A stretch of 64,000 nt of DNA from Methanobacterium sp. BRmetb2 (GTDB taxonomy: Archaea; Methanobacteriota; Methanobacteria; Methanobacteriales; Methanobacteriaceae). The DNA lies in NCBI GenBank assembly GCA_003491285.1, contig CP022705.1, positions 1,361,501 through 1,425,500 of the forward strand. Reading direction: 5' to 3'. Both the position numbers and the translations under genes were made by a program. Under the pieces are notes generated by a model. The model was given only the letters and a program-made list of their open reading frames with translations, did not search any database and was not told where the DNA came from. Below, in pieces: positions 27,606-37,304 of the stretch (position 1 is the first letter of the stretch; each line of letters opens with the position of its first letter).

Positions 27606-28956
27606 TGAACCAACAACAACTGATTTAAACTTCAAAAATCCTTTTGAACTATTTAAAAAGATTTATTACAACTACTCAAATGTATTCCTCTTAGAATCAA
27701 TGGAAAGCGACAGTGGACTCTCTAGATATTCTTTTTTAGGTTTTGACCCTGTTGCCACTATAAAAGCTCATGGAAATGTAATAGAAGTTGAAAAAGATGG
27801 TGTTAAAGAAGAATTTGACACTTCAAACCCGTTTAATGAAATAAAAAACTTAACAAAAATAGAAAATGGAAGAAAAGGGTTCAGCGGAGGTCTGGTTGGT
27901 TACATATCATATGAATCAGTCCGTTTCCTTGAAGCTATTCAACTTGAAAGTGGTACAAGTCCTGATTTTGAATTTGGATTATTTTTAGATGGCATAATTT
28001 TTGATCGCAAACGTAACAAATGTGAATACGTTACATTAGGTGAAAACAGAATTGACGCCATAAAAGATATAGAAAAAGATGACCATCACACTGAAAATCT
28101 TAAATATAAACCAAAGGGCCAGTATTTTACCAAAGAAGAATTTGAAGATAAAGTAGTTCAAGTCAAAGAAAAAATAACTGCTGGAGAAGTATTCCAAACA
28201 GTAATTTCCAATGCTTTTGAATACAAAATAAATGGTGATAAACTCTCATTTTATGAAAAATTACGCAATATGAATCCATCACCATACATGTACCATTTGA
28301 AACTACCAAACCATGAAATAATTGGTTCAAGCCCGGAAATGCTAGTAAAAGTAGAAAATCGGAATTTAGAAACTTATCCCATTGCAGGAACTCGTAAAAG
28401 AGGACTTACTCCTGAAATGGATAAACAACTTGAAAATGACTTGTTAAATGATTTAAAAGAAAGGGCAGAACATTTAATGCTGGTAGATCTGGCCAGAAAT
28501 GATATTGGTAAAGTAAGTGAATTTTCTACAGTCAAAATTCCAGAATTCATGACTGTTAAGAAATTTTCTCATGTGCAACACATAGTTTCAAAGGTCACTG
28601 GAAAATTACAAAAAGACAGGACTTCAATAGATGCCCTAGGAGCTATTTTCCCAGCAGGCACAGTAAGCGGTGCCCCGAAGATAAGATCAATGGAGATAAT
28701 AGATGAACTGGAACAAAAGCCTCGTGGGCCTTATGCTGGGGCAGTGGGATACTTTTCACTTAATGGAAATGCTGATTTTGCAATAACAATACGAACACTG
28801 GTTTGTGATGGTAAAAATGCTAAAATACAGGCTGGTGCCGGCATAGTACATGATTCAGTGCCTGAGAATGAATATTTTGAATGTGAAAATAAAGCGTTAG
28901 CTCTATTTAAAGCAATGGAAATGGCAGGTGAAGCAGATGATTCTGATAATAGATAA
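27577..28956 (+). CDS. trpE: Anthranilate synthase component I
   Basis: Chorismate plus ammonia to anthranilate, first step of tryptophan synthesis. The 459 residues include the feedback-inhibition element LLESMESD (about 38-45), the FQTVISNAF segment, NPSPYMYHL, IGSSPEML, PIAGTRKRG, LVDLARND and the C-terminal FPAGTVSGAPKIR and AGAGIVHDSVPENE motifs. The only in-frame start consistent with family N-termini (MNVFGTL) is the GTG at 27577, which is poorly placed for the upstream ribosome binding site. The stop overlaps trpG by 20 bp. Confidence 0.95.
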   Translation: MNVFGTLKINEPTTTDLNFKNPFELFKKIYYNYSNVFLLESMESDSGLSRYSFLGFDPVATIKAHGNVIEVEKDGVKEEFDTSNPFNEIKNLTKIENGRKGFSGGLVGYISYESVRFLEAIQLESGTSPDFEFGLFLDGIIFDRKRNKCEYVTLGENRIDAIKDIEKDDHHTENLKYKPKGQYFTKEEFEDKVVQVKEKITAGEVFQTVISNAFEYKINGDKLSFYEKLRNMNPSPYMYHLKLPNHEIIGSSPEMLVKVENRNLETYPIAGTRKRGLTPEMDKQLENDLLNDLKERAEHLMLVDLARNDIGKVSEFSTVKIPEFMTVKKFSHVQHIVSKVTGKLQKDRTSIDALGAIFPAGTVSGAPKIRSMEIIDELEQKPRGPYAGAVGYFSLNGNADFAITIRTLVCDGKNAKIQAGAGIVHDSVPENEYFECENKALALFKAMEMAGEADDSDNR

Positions 28957-29512
28957 TTATGATTCATTTACATACAATCTCTACCAACTATTAGGGGAAT
29001 TTGAAGAGGACATAATAGTTAAAAGGAATGACGAGTTGGATATTGAAGATATAAAAGAGATTAATCCTGAAAAAATAATAATTTCACCAGGACCAGGTAA
29101 TCCAACTAATGAAAGAGATTTTGGAGTTTGTATGCAAGTCATCCGGGAGTTAGGAACTCAAATACCCATATTTGGTGTGTGTTTAGGTCATCAAGGAATA
29201 TTCGCAGCATTCGGTGGTCAGATCATCCGTTCAAATCCAGTGCATGGAAAACAAAGTCTGGTCTTTCACCAGTCCACAGAACTTTTTAAAGATATTGGAA
29301 CTCCTCTCCAGGCAACAAGGTATCATTCTTTGATTTGTGATGAAAAAACAATCCCTGATTGTTTAGAGATAACTGCCAAAACCAATGAGGGTATGATAAT
29401 GGCCATAAAACATAAAAAATACCCAATATATGGTCTTCAATTTCATCCAGAATCAGTGGGAACTGATGAAGGTAAGAGAATCATGAAAAATTTCTTGGAG
29501 ATGGAAACATGA
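28937..29512 (+). CDS. trpG: Anthranilate synthase component II (glutamine amidotransferase)
   Basis: Supplies ammonia to TrpE by hydrolysing glutamine. The 191 residues show the class I amidotransferase triad: the Cys in GVCLGHQGIF and the His/Glu in LQFHPESVGT. IIDNYDSFTYN begins the protein. The ATG at 28937 is chosen, with AGGTGA 5 nt upstream inside the end of trpE. It overlaps trpC by the 4-nt ATGA. Confidence 0.95.
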   Translation: MILIIDNYDSFTYNLYQLLGEFEEDIIVKRNDELDIEDIKEINPEKIIISPGPGNPTNERDFGVCMQVIRELGTQIPIFGVCLGHQGIFAAFGGQIIRSNPVHGKQSLVFHQSTELFKDIGTPLQATRYHSLICDEKTIPDCLEITAKTNEGMIMAIKHKKYPIYGLQFHPESVGTDEGKRIMKNFLEMET

Positions 29513-30303
29513 TAAAAATTTCAGAAATTATCCATTACAAGAAAGAATCTCTAAATAGAACTCAAAGATATAAACCATTATCTGAGCTTAAAAAGGATAT
29601 CAAAAGGGTTAAAATACGAAACAATTTTAGAAAAGCCTTATCCGATCCAAAAGATGTTAAGATAATCTGTGAATACAAGCCTGCATCTCCCTCTGCTGGA
29701 GAAATATCCAATATGCTTGTGGAAGATGCAGTTAATATATTTGAAAGTGGATGCACTAGTGCTATATCCATATTAACTGAAGAAAACTTTTTTAAAAGTT
29801 CTATAGATAATTTAAAAGTCGCATCAAAAATTTCTAGACTTCCATTACTGCGAAAAGACTTCATATTAAGTGAATATCAAATTTATGAGTCTAGAGCAGC
29901 AGGGGCAAGTGCAGTTCTTCTTATAGCAGATACCTATCCTGATCTAAGAGGGGGAATTGCATTATGCGAATATCTGGGAATGGATGCACTGGTGGAATGT
30001 AAAAATGAAAATGAAATTAATATGGCGCTTGAGGCCAATGCCAAAATTATTGGAATAAATAACCGAAACTTCCAGGACTTCAGTATTAATTTTAATAGAA
30101 CCAAAGAACTTTCAAAGATGATACCATCTGACGTTTTATTGGTTTCAGAAAGCGGTGTAAAAACCATTGATGATGTAAAACTGTTAAGTCAGTATGGAGC
30201 TGATGCTCTGCTGGTTGGAACCACTATAATGGCTTCATCTTCAATACCAAAAAAGGTATCTGAGTTAGTAAACGCGGCCCAAAACTCAAAGATGAAAAGG
30301 TAA
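29509..30303 (+). CDS. trpC: Indole-3-glycerol-phosphate synthase
   Basis: Ring closure of carboxyphenylamino-deoxyribulose phosphate to indole-3-glycerol phosphate. The 264-residue TIM barrel shows IICEYKPASPSAG (catalytic Lys), LLRKDFILSEYQIYE, INNRNFQDF and VSESGVKT for phosphate binding. It is fused neither to trpF nor trpD. Translationally coupled to trpG through ATGA and followed by trpF after 5 bp. Confidence 0.95.
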   Translation: MIKISEIIHYKKESLNRTQRYKPLSELKKDIKRVKIRNNFRKALSDPKDVKIICEYKPASPSAGEISNMLVEDAVNIFESGCTSAISILTEENFFKSSIDNLKVASKISRLPLLRKDFILSEYQIYESRAAGASAVLLIADTYPDLRGGIALCEYLGMDALVECKNENEINMALEANAKIIGINNRNFQDFSINFNRTKELSKMIPSDVLLVSESGVKTIDDVKLLSQYGADALLVGTTIMASSSIPKKVSELVNAAQNSKMKR

Positions 30304-30308
30304 GTTAG

Positions 30309-30983
30309 ATGAAAGTCAAAATTTGCGGTTTAACCCGGATTGAAGATGTCAAAGCATGTGAAACTGCAGGATCCAACTTAATAGGTTTTATTAATATAAA
30401 AAGATCCAAAAGATATCTAAAAATTGACCAGATCAATAAATTGATAGATTCAACCTATTTAACTTCTGATATTGAACCAGTAGTTGTACTTGAACCTGAA
30501 AACAGTCAGGTATTAGAAGAAAAGGCTGAAAGATTGAATATAAATAATATTCAACTCCATTCCTTATCTTCTGATGAGATAAAAAAATTCAAAGAAAATC
30601 ATAAAAATTATAAGATTATCCGGGCTGTAGGCCTGTCCAATGAAATAGATGACTCTAAAGAAAAAGAAATTAAAGAATTTGCAGAGATTTGTGATGGCAT
30701 ACTGCTGGACTATGAAATATCTGGCAGAACCGGAGGGACTGGAATGCAAATCCCTCTTAAAGTGGCCATCGATGCTTCAAAAATTGCCCGACAATCTAAT
30801 AAAGATATTAAATTGTTCCTGGCTGGTGGAATAGATGCAAATCGCATAAAAAATGATTTTGGTATTATTAATAAACATTTCGATTATTTAGATGTAAATT
30901 CTGGGGTGGAAGATAAACCTGGAATAAAAAATCATGATAAAATAAATGAAATTTTAGCATTTGATATTTTTAATGAATTTTAA
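30309..30983 (+). CDS. trpF: Phosphoribosylanthranilate isomerase
   Basis: Amadori rearrangement of phosphoribosylanthranilate. The 224 residues begin MKVKICGLTRIEDVKAC, containing the catalytic Cys in KICG, with the catalytic Asp in ILLDYEISGRTGGTG and the phosphate site LFLAGGIDANRI. Sits between trpC and trpB with gaps of only 5-6 bp. Confidence 0.94.
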   Translation: MKVKICGLTRIEDVKACETAGSNLIGFINIKRSKRYLKIDQINKLIDSTYLTSDIEPVVVLEPENSQVLEEKAERLNINNIQLHSLSSDEIKKFKENHKNYKIIRAVGLSNEIDDSKEKEIKEFAEICDGILLDYEISGRTGGTGMQIPLKVAIDASKIARQSNKDIKLFLAGGIDANRIKNDFGIINKHFDYLDVNSGVEDKPGIKNHDKINEILAFDIFNEF

Positions 30984-30989
30984 GGTGAT

Positions 30990-32177
30990 ATGATGATTAC
31001 TAATGGAAAATTTGGTAAATACGGGGGAATATTTGTCCCTGAACTTTTAATTCCCGCATTAGAAGAGCTTGAAAAAGCTTTTCTAAAATATAAAGATGAT
31101 AAAAAGTTTAACAAAGAATTAGATTATTTATTAAATGAATTTGCCGGTCGGCCCACTGCACTTTATTATGCAAAAAATCTCTCAGAAAAACTGGGATGCA
31201 AAATTTATCTAAAAAGAGAAGACATGCTGCATACGGGAGCCCATAAAATCAATAACACATTAGGGCAAGGTCTTTTAGCAAAATATATGGGTAAAACTAG
31301 AATAATTGCCGAGACTGGTGCAGGGCAGCACGGAATCGCCACAGCCGTGGTGGGATCATTATTAGGTATCCCTGTTGAAGTGTATATGGGTAGTGAAGAT
31401 GTTGAAAGACAGTCATTAAATGTTTTCAGGATGGAATTATCTGGAGCTAACGTTATTAGTGTTGAAACAGGTTCCAAGACCCTAAAAGATGCCATAAATG
31501 ATGCTTTTAGAGATTGGATCACCAATGTGGAGAACACCTATTATCTTATCGGTTCTACCATGGGACCCCACCCCTACCCTACAATGGTAAAACATTTTCA
31601 AACAGTTATTGGAAAGGAAAGTAAAAAACAAATATTGGATAAAGAGGGTAAACTTCCAGATACTGTCATTGCCTGTGTAGGTGGAGGAAGTAATTCAATA
31701 GGTATATTTTCTCAATTTATAGAACACGAAGAAGTAGATTTAATTGGTGTTGAAGGTGGTGGAGAAGGCCTCAACAGTGGAAAACATGGAGCTACATTGT
31801 GCGCTGGAACTGAAGGTGTTTTACATGGATCATTTTCTCATGTCCTACAGGATGATTTTGGCCAAATTAGTGAAGCCCATTCTGTTTCAGCAGGTCTTGA
31901 CTATCCAGGAGTGGGGCCAGAACACTCTTATTTACATGTTACTGGCCGAGCAAACTACGATGCCGTAACCAACAAGGAAGCTCTTAGAGGTTTTGAACTC
32001 CTATCCAAATATGAAGGAATAATCCCTGCTCTGGAAAGTTCCCATGCCATAGCCTACATAGAAAAATATGCCAAGATGAAAGAAAATAAAGGCAAAACAA
32101 TCGTTGTCAATCTCTCAGGAAGGGGCGACAAAGACATGTTTATCGTTGCAAAAGAGCGAGGAATTAAATTTGATTAA
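30990..32177 (+). CDS. trpB: Tryptophan synthase beta chain
   Basis: PLP enzyme joining indole and serine. The 395 residues (class TrpB1, the form that pairs with TrpA) show the PLP lysine in GAHKINNTLGQ, the AETGAGQHG motif and the phosphate loop CVGGGSNSIG. ESSHAIAY lies near the end. Two adjacent ATG codons (30990, 30993) follow GGTGAT, and the second has the better spacing. Confidence 0.96.
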   Translation: MMITNGKFGKYGGIFVPELLIPALEELEKAFLKYKDDKKFNKELDYLLNEFAGRPTALYYAKNLSEKLGCKIYLKREDMLHTGAHKINNTLGQGLLAKYMGKTRIIAETGAGQHGIATAVVGSLLGIPVEVYMGSEDVERQSLNVFRMELSGANVISVETGSKTLKDAINDAFRDWITNVENTYYLIGSTMGPHPYPTMVKHFQTVIGKESKKQILDKEGKLPDTVIACVGGGSNSIGIFSQFIEHEEVDLIGVEGGGEGLNSGKHGATLCAGTEGVLHGSFSHVLQDDFGQISEAHSVSAGLDYPGVGPEHSYLHVTGRANYDAVTNKEALRGFELLSKYEGIIPALESSHAIAYIEKYAKMKENKGKTIVVNLSGRGDKDMFIVAKERGIKFD

Positions 32178-32219
32178 ATATACTCTTAGAATTTTATATA
32201 ACTGTTATGGGGTAACAAA

Positions 32220-33029
32220 ATGAACTTTGAAACTTATACTGACATGTTTAAAAGGGTAAATAACAATGACGAAGGGGCATTCATTCCTTTTGTTGTTGCA
32301 GGAGATCCTGATTTTGAAACATCATTAAAAATAGTGGAAAAATTTGTAGAAGAGGGAGCTGATGCATTGGAAATTGGTTTCCCATTTAGTGATCCAGTTG
32401 CTGATGGTCCCACTGTACAATCAGCAGATTTAAGGGCACTTGAAACTGGTATGAACACTGATAAATGTTTTGAATTTATTAAAAAGATTCGTGAATTTAC
32501 AACAATCCCTATTGGAATTTTAGTTTATTATAATCTAATTTATAAGATGGGAATAGACGAATTTTATCAAAAAGCAAAAATTTGTGGAGTAAATGGTATC
32601 TTAGCGGCTGATTTACCTCCTGAAGAAGCTAAAGATGCACTTATTGCTGCTAAAAAATATGGTATTAATCAAATTTTTATGGTTGCCCAAACAACCAGCA
32701 ATGAAAGGTTACAAACCATATCCCGGATGTGTTCAGGTTTTCTTTATGTGGTGGCAGTTATGGGAGTAACTGGTGCTCGATCTAATTTAAAACACTCCAC
32801 AGTTGAACTAATTGAACGAGTTAAAGAACACAGTGACCTTCCTGTAGCGGTCGGCTTTGGAATATCCAAACCAGAACATGTTAAAGAAGTATTAAATTCT
32901 GGTTCCAATGGAGCAATTGTTGCAAGCGCCATACTCAATATAATTACTGAAAATCTTCAGGATAAAGAGGCAATGTTGCAAAAAATTGGGATATTCTGCC
33001 GCCAGCTTAAAGAAGCGACTAAAAATTAA
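32220..33029 (+). CDS. trpA: Tryptophan synthase alpha chain
   Basis: Cleaves indole-3-glycerol phosphate to indole for TrpB. The 269-residue TIM barrel has the catalytic Glu in ALEIGFPFSDPVADGP, the second acidic residue in GILAADLPPEEA, and the phosphate-binding VGFGISKPEHV. The start has GGGGTAAC upstream. It follows trpB by 42 bp, the widest gap in the operon. Confidence 0.95.
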   Translation: MNFETYTDMFKRVNNNDEGAFIPFVVAGDPDFETSLKIVEKFVEEGADALEIGFPFSDPVADGPTVQSADLRALETGMNTDKCFEFIKKIREFTTIPIGILVYYNLIYKMGIDEFYQKAKICGVNGILAADLPPEEAKDALIAAKKYGINQIFMVAQTTSNERLQTISRMCSGFLYVVAVMGVTGARSNLKHSTVELIERVKEHSDLPVAVGFGISKPEHVKEVLNSGSNGAIVASAILNIITENLQDKEAMLQKIGIFCRQLKEATKN

Positions 33030-33056
33030 TTGACTTATTATGGTGGCAGTGATTTT

Positions 33057-34100
33057 ATGATAGCCGAATCTTTGAAAAAAGTTGTATCCAGAGAAAATAT
33101 CAGTGAAAAAGAAGCTTACACTTGTATGGAGGAGATGATCAGTGGAAAGGCTGCTGATATACATATGGCTGCATTATTAACTGCATTGCATATGAAAGGC
33201 GAGTCTGTTGACGAAATCACAGGATTTTCCAGGGCTATGAGAGATTTTTCAATTAAGGTTACACCAGATCTGGATACTCCTATGGTTGATACCTGTGGTA
33301 CTGGAGGTGACAGGTTTAAAACATTTAACGTAAGCACAATATCCGGTATAATTGCGGCATCAGCAGATATTGCTATTGCTAAACATGGGAACCGTAATAT
33401 TACCAGTAAATGTGGCGGGGCAGACCTCTTAGAATCACTGGGTGTAAATATAAACAGTGATGCCCGGAAAGTTGAAAAGTGTCTTGAGGAAACAGGTATA
33501 GGATTTATGTTTGCTCCTAATTTTCATCCGGCCATGAAAAATGTCATGCCTGTTAGAAAAAAATTAGGCATAAGAACAGTTTTTAATATTATAGGGCCAT
33601 TATCGTCACCAGCAAATGCTGATATTCAATTGATGGGAGTATTTGATCCAGATTATGTGGAAATAATAGCCCAAGTACTTAAAAATTTAGGTGTTGAAAA
33701 GGCCATGGTGGTCCATGGTTACGATGCCCAGGATAGGCCAGCTATGGATGAAATTTCCACTATAGGTAAAACCAAAGCAGCCATATTAGACAACAAAAAG
33801 GTGATTATAAAAGAACTTTACCCAGAAGACTTTGGAATAAAAAGAGCTTCACCCCACCTTATTGAAGCGCCTGAAGATATCAAAGGAAATGTACAAGTTG
33901 CACTAGATGTTCTTCAGGGAAAGGTGGATGATGATATTGATCAGGCCAGACTAGATCTATGTTTGGTAAATGTGTCGGCCATCCTTTTTTTAGCAGGAAA
34001 AGTTGATGATTTTAAAAAAGGAACTGAAATGGCATATGAACTGGTTGAATCGGGAGTTGCCTTTAAAAAATTGCAAGAATTTATTAAGGTAAGCCAATAA
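33057..34100 (+). CDS. trpD: Anthranilate phosphoribosyltransferase
   Basis: Transfers phosphoribose from PRPP to anthranilate. The 347 residues carry the GTGGD PRPP loop (within MVDTCGTGGDRFKTFN), KHGNRN, and the anthranilate-site segment around RTVFNIIGPLSSPA. The ATG at 33057 is preferred because GGTGG stands upstream; a TTG at 33030 would add nine residues. Last gene of the trpEGCFBAD operon, the same order as in Methanothermobacter. Confidence 0.95.
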   Translation: MIAESLKKVVSRENISEKEAYTCMEEMISGKAADIHMAALLTALHMKGESVDEITGFSRAMRDFSIKVTPDLDTPMVDTCGTGGDRFKTFNVSTISGIIAASADIAIAKHGNRNITSKCGGADLLESLGVNINSDARKVEKCLEETGIGFMFAPNFHPAMKNVMPVRKKLGIRTVFNIIGPLSSPANADIQLMGVFDPDYVEIIAQVLKNLGVEKAMVVHGYDAQDRPAMDEISTIGKTKAAILDNKKVIIKELYPEDFGIKRASPHLIEAPEDIKGNVQVALDVLQGKVDDDIDQARLDLCLVNVSAILFLAGKVDDFKKGTEMAYELVESGVAFKKLQEFIKVSQ

Positions 34101-34560
<460 letters not shown>

Positions 34561-34710
34561 CTTTACTTAGATAAATGGAAATATTTTTATTTGTATCCTG
34601 AAACTATCACAAAATAGTATTTTTATTAGATAATATTAATTTTCCAACAAAACTCTAAAGGGTAGATGCAAGGTTTAATCTTCATCATATATATTCTTTA
34701 CGATGGCAAT

Positions 34711-35274
34711 TTATTGGTGGACGTTTCCTGAAGTTAAAACATCAATCATTTTTTCTTGACATTCCCTGAAATCATCATTTTCAATTATTGAAAAGGTACA
34801 GCCACATATAACTGAACACACACTCATTGAAATCTTAAGAATGTTTTTATGTTCTTTAAATACTTTAAAACTTTCCATTATCCTTTTTTTAGATTTATCC
34901 CCAATTCTTCTGGTTAAAACATCTTCATATGGGGCCTGTATTATGATAATTAAATCGGGAGTTAGGATTTCAATGGGCAGGGAAAGGATGTAACCAATAT
35001 CAGACTGGTCCACGCCGTGCAGATCTACTAAAACATTCTCAAGTTCTTTAATTTGCAGTGCAGCGGTTTTCCAGATTTTTTCCTGAATATTAATATCCAG
35101 GGAAAACATCTCATCATCGGTTGATGCAAGGTTATTTTTTTGGGCTATTTCAAGCATTAAGTCTCCATAATTGACGTAATGACATCCAATAGCCCTGGAA
35201 ACACTCTTGCAAATAGTAGTTTTTCCCACACCTGGAACACCCACCACAGCGGCAATGTTCCACGAAAAATCCAT
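34711..35274 (-). CDS. AdkA-like archaeal adenylate kinase / small nucleotide kinase
   Basis: A 187-residue P-loop kinase. GVPGVGKTTI (about 12-21) is the phosphate-binding loop, and YVNYGDLMLEIA plus VDLHGVDQSDIGYI (the latter matching the VDTHS segment of AdkA) follow. LTPDLIIIIQAPYEDVLTRRIGD is the equivalent of the AdkA lid region. It resembles archaeal AdkA in length and order, but AdkA normally reads GVPGVGGTT; the Lys here is the classical form. Phosphorylation of AMP is probable. It abuts the DUF59 gene with no gap, so the two are cotranscribed. Confidence 0.65.
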   Translation of the reverse strand: MDFSWNIAAVVGVPGVGKTTICKSVSRAIGCHYVNYGDLMLEIAQKNNLASTDDEMFSLDINIQEKIWKTAALQIKELENVLVDLHGVDQSDIGYILSLPIEILTPDLIIIIQAPYEDVLTRRIGDKSKKRIMESFKVFKEHKNILKISMSVCSVICGCTFSIIENDDFRECQEKMIDVLTSGNVHQ

Positions 35275-35568
35275 TTATTTGTTCACCATTTCATTTATGG
35301 CTTCTGCCATCATATGACCTTCAACAGTTACTTCTGCTCTGTCTATTTCATCTAATTTTTCAGCAGCAACTCTTGCATTCATAGCCATACCTGCAGCACT
35401 CATACAACCTGGATTGGTTGGTTTAATAACAATTTTAGCAACAGTTTCATTGTTTTTTTCAATTTCAACGCGCTCTATGAGTCCCATTTCCATGATGCTT
35501 ATACCCATATGTGGATCTGGAACACTGGAAAGGGCACCTTTAACTTTTTCTACTAGTTCTTCTGTCAT
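35275..35568 (-). CDS. DUF59 / MIP18-family iron-sulfur assembly protein
   Basis: A 97-residue PaaD/SufT-like protein. The family signature DPHMGISIMEMGLIERVEI corresponds to the DPE(L/I)G...LGLV motif, with TNPGCMSAAG carrying the conserved Cys. Such proteins assist Fe-S cluster loading. It starts the transcription unit that includes the AdkA-like kinase. RBS AGGTATAAC is near the ATG. Confidence 0.85.
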   Translation of the reverse strand: MTEELVEKVKGALSSVPDPHMGISIMEMGLIERVEIEKNNETVAKIVIKPTNPGCMSAAGMAMNARVAAEKLDEIDRAEVTVEGHMMAEAINEMVNK

Positions 35569-35667
35569 GTTATACCTCGAAAAATAAATTAATATTTAAG
35601 TAAATGTATTTTGGAATATCATTTCATTGTTTGTATTTATATATTTATAGTTTGTGGAAAAATTTTT

Positions 35668-36579
35668 TTACTTTACTCTATGCCTTATTCTGACTGCAAC
35701 ACCCTTGACAGCTTTTTTCATTTCATCACCATTTAAAACAGCCTTTCCAACAGCTACAACCTCCCCATTTTTAACTATTACTACTTCATCCTGAGGAATT
35801 ATATCTGGATCTGCATCAACCACGCCCGGCGCAAAAAGAGTGTTGGTTTTAAGTTCAAAATCGATTTCAACCCAGTTAAAACCTATTTCATTAAGGAGTT
35901 TTCCACCCTGAATATTAAATGAATATAAACCTTTTTCATAAAGCAAGGTAGCAATGGTATTTCCTTCGTGAACAATTCTTTGATTAAATCTACCTCTGCT
36001 TTCGGATTTATCTGGAATTAGCAGATCTGCTTTTTTGGTATTAAACTGGTATCGGGCAATGGATCTTAGCCGATGCAGGTTTTTATTTTTATTCCTGATT
36101 TTCGGTTGTTTTCTAAGTTCCTTGGCCAGGTGGTATATAGATTCTTTTGAGCTTACTTTGTCGTCAACTGGTGTGTAAATACAATCATCAATGAATTTTT
36201 CACATACCTGCCTGTAACCACCAGTAACATGGGCAATAACAGTTTTATCTTTAACATATTCCCTTAATACTTCACCCACAACATCTATCTCTTCATGAGA
36301 CCATTCTCCTGTGGTTGAAACATCGTATGATTGTATTGGATAAGTTTTTTCCATCTCACGGGGACATACCCCAAAAGGAGATGTTAAAATCAATTCCTGG
36401 AATTTTTTAGTGTATTTCATAAAAGACCGGTGTGACGGTGAAGAGGAATAGGGCTTGCGCATGCTGCAGGGTAAAACTACTATCACCTCTCCCAGAGGTT
36501 CTAAAAGTTTCATTCTATTTCGCCATCTAACTGCTTCTGGTCGAAATAAGGATTCTTCTGTAATTCCTAAAACTTTCAT
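35668..36579 (-). CDS. Short archaeosine-synthase-like protein (DUF5591 + PUA)
   Basis: 303 residues. The segment LPCSMRKPYSSSPSH (about 36-50) is the signature of archaeosine synthase ArcS, which converts preQ0-modified G15 of tRNA. A C-terminal PUA RNA-binding domain (about 225-300) ends VRIRHRVK. Classical euryarchaeal ArcS has an additional TGT-like N-terminal domain of several hundred residues that is absent here. It may be a trimmed ArcS core that works with a separate TgtA, or a paralogue. RBS GGAGAAA is adjacent to the ATG. Confidence 0.7.
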   Translation of the reverse strand: MKVLGITEESLFRPEAVRWRNRMKLLEPLGEVIVVLPCSMRKPYSSSPSHRSFMKYTKKFQELILTSPFGVCPREMEKTYPIQSYDVSTTGEWSHEEIDVVGEVLREYVKDKTVIAHVTGGYRQVCEKFIDDCIYTPVDDKVSSKESIYHLAKELRKQPKIRNKNKNLHRLRSIARYQFNTKKADLLIPDKSESRGRFNQRIVHEGNTIATLLYEKGLYSFNIQGGKLLNEIGFNWVEIDFELKTNTLFAPGVVDADPDIIPQDEVVIVKNGEVVAVGKAVLNGDEMKKAVKGVAVRIRHRVK

Positions 36580-36719
36580 TATTTTCTCCTCAATAAATTA
36601 TTATAATTGAATATTTTTTTATAATTATAGTTAATATAACCGAATTTTTTTATAATTTTAGTTAAAATTAATACAATATTTCCCATTATAAAGGGTTTTT
36701 ATTAAAATTAGAGTTTAAA

Positions 36720-37196
36720 CTATTCTTTAATAAATTTTAATGAAGCCGAATTCATACAGTACCGCTTATTGGTAGGCGGCGGACCGTCATCAAATACATG
36801 GCCCAAGTGGGCATCACATCTACTACACAGTACTTCGGTACGTATCATAAAATGGCTGGTATCCCTTTTTAATGTAACATTTTCTTCAGCTACAGGTGCC
36901 CAGAAACTAGGCCAACCAGTTCCAGAATCAAATTTGGTCTCTGAACTGAATAGATCAGTACTGCAGCACACACATTGATATAGGCCCTTTTCATGGCAGT
37001 CGTGATATTTGCCAGTAAAGGCCAGTTCAGTTCCTTTTTTACGGGCAACATCGAACTGTTCTGGGGTAAGCAATTTTTCCCATTCCTCATCAGATTTTAT
37101 TACCTTTTCAACCAGTTCAATTTTTCCTGTTTCCTGAAAGTAAATAGGAACTTTGGGAACAGTTTTAGGCTCTTTTTGGGAATTATTTAATTTCAT
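36720..37196 (-). CDS. msrB: Peptide-methionine (R)-S-oxide reductase
   Basis: Repairs oxidised methionine in proteins. The 158 residues show the two zinc-binding pairs CVCC and CSRC, the GTGWPSF substrate segment, and the catalytic Cys in KRYCMNSASL at the C-terminus. The first 25 residues or so are not part of the fold. Its presence in a strict anaerobe, beside other redox genes to its right, fits an oxidative-stress neighbourhood. Confidence 0.95.
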   Translation of the reverse strand: MKLNNSQKEPKTVPKVPIYFQETGKIELVEKVIKSDEEWEKLLTPEQFDVARKKGTELAFTGKYHDCHEKGLYQCVCCSTDLFSSETKFDSGTGWPSFWAPVAEENVTLKRDTSHFMIRTEVLCSRCDAHLGHVFDDGPPPTNKRYCMNSASLKFIKE

Positions 37197-37304
37197 AATG
37201 ACTCTTTATAATCTATAAACAGAATTATATATAAAATTACTTGCAGCTAAATTTTAATAATAGTTAAATAGTAATTATTTCTCAAAATACTATATTTTAG
37301 TACA

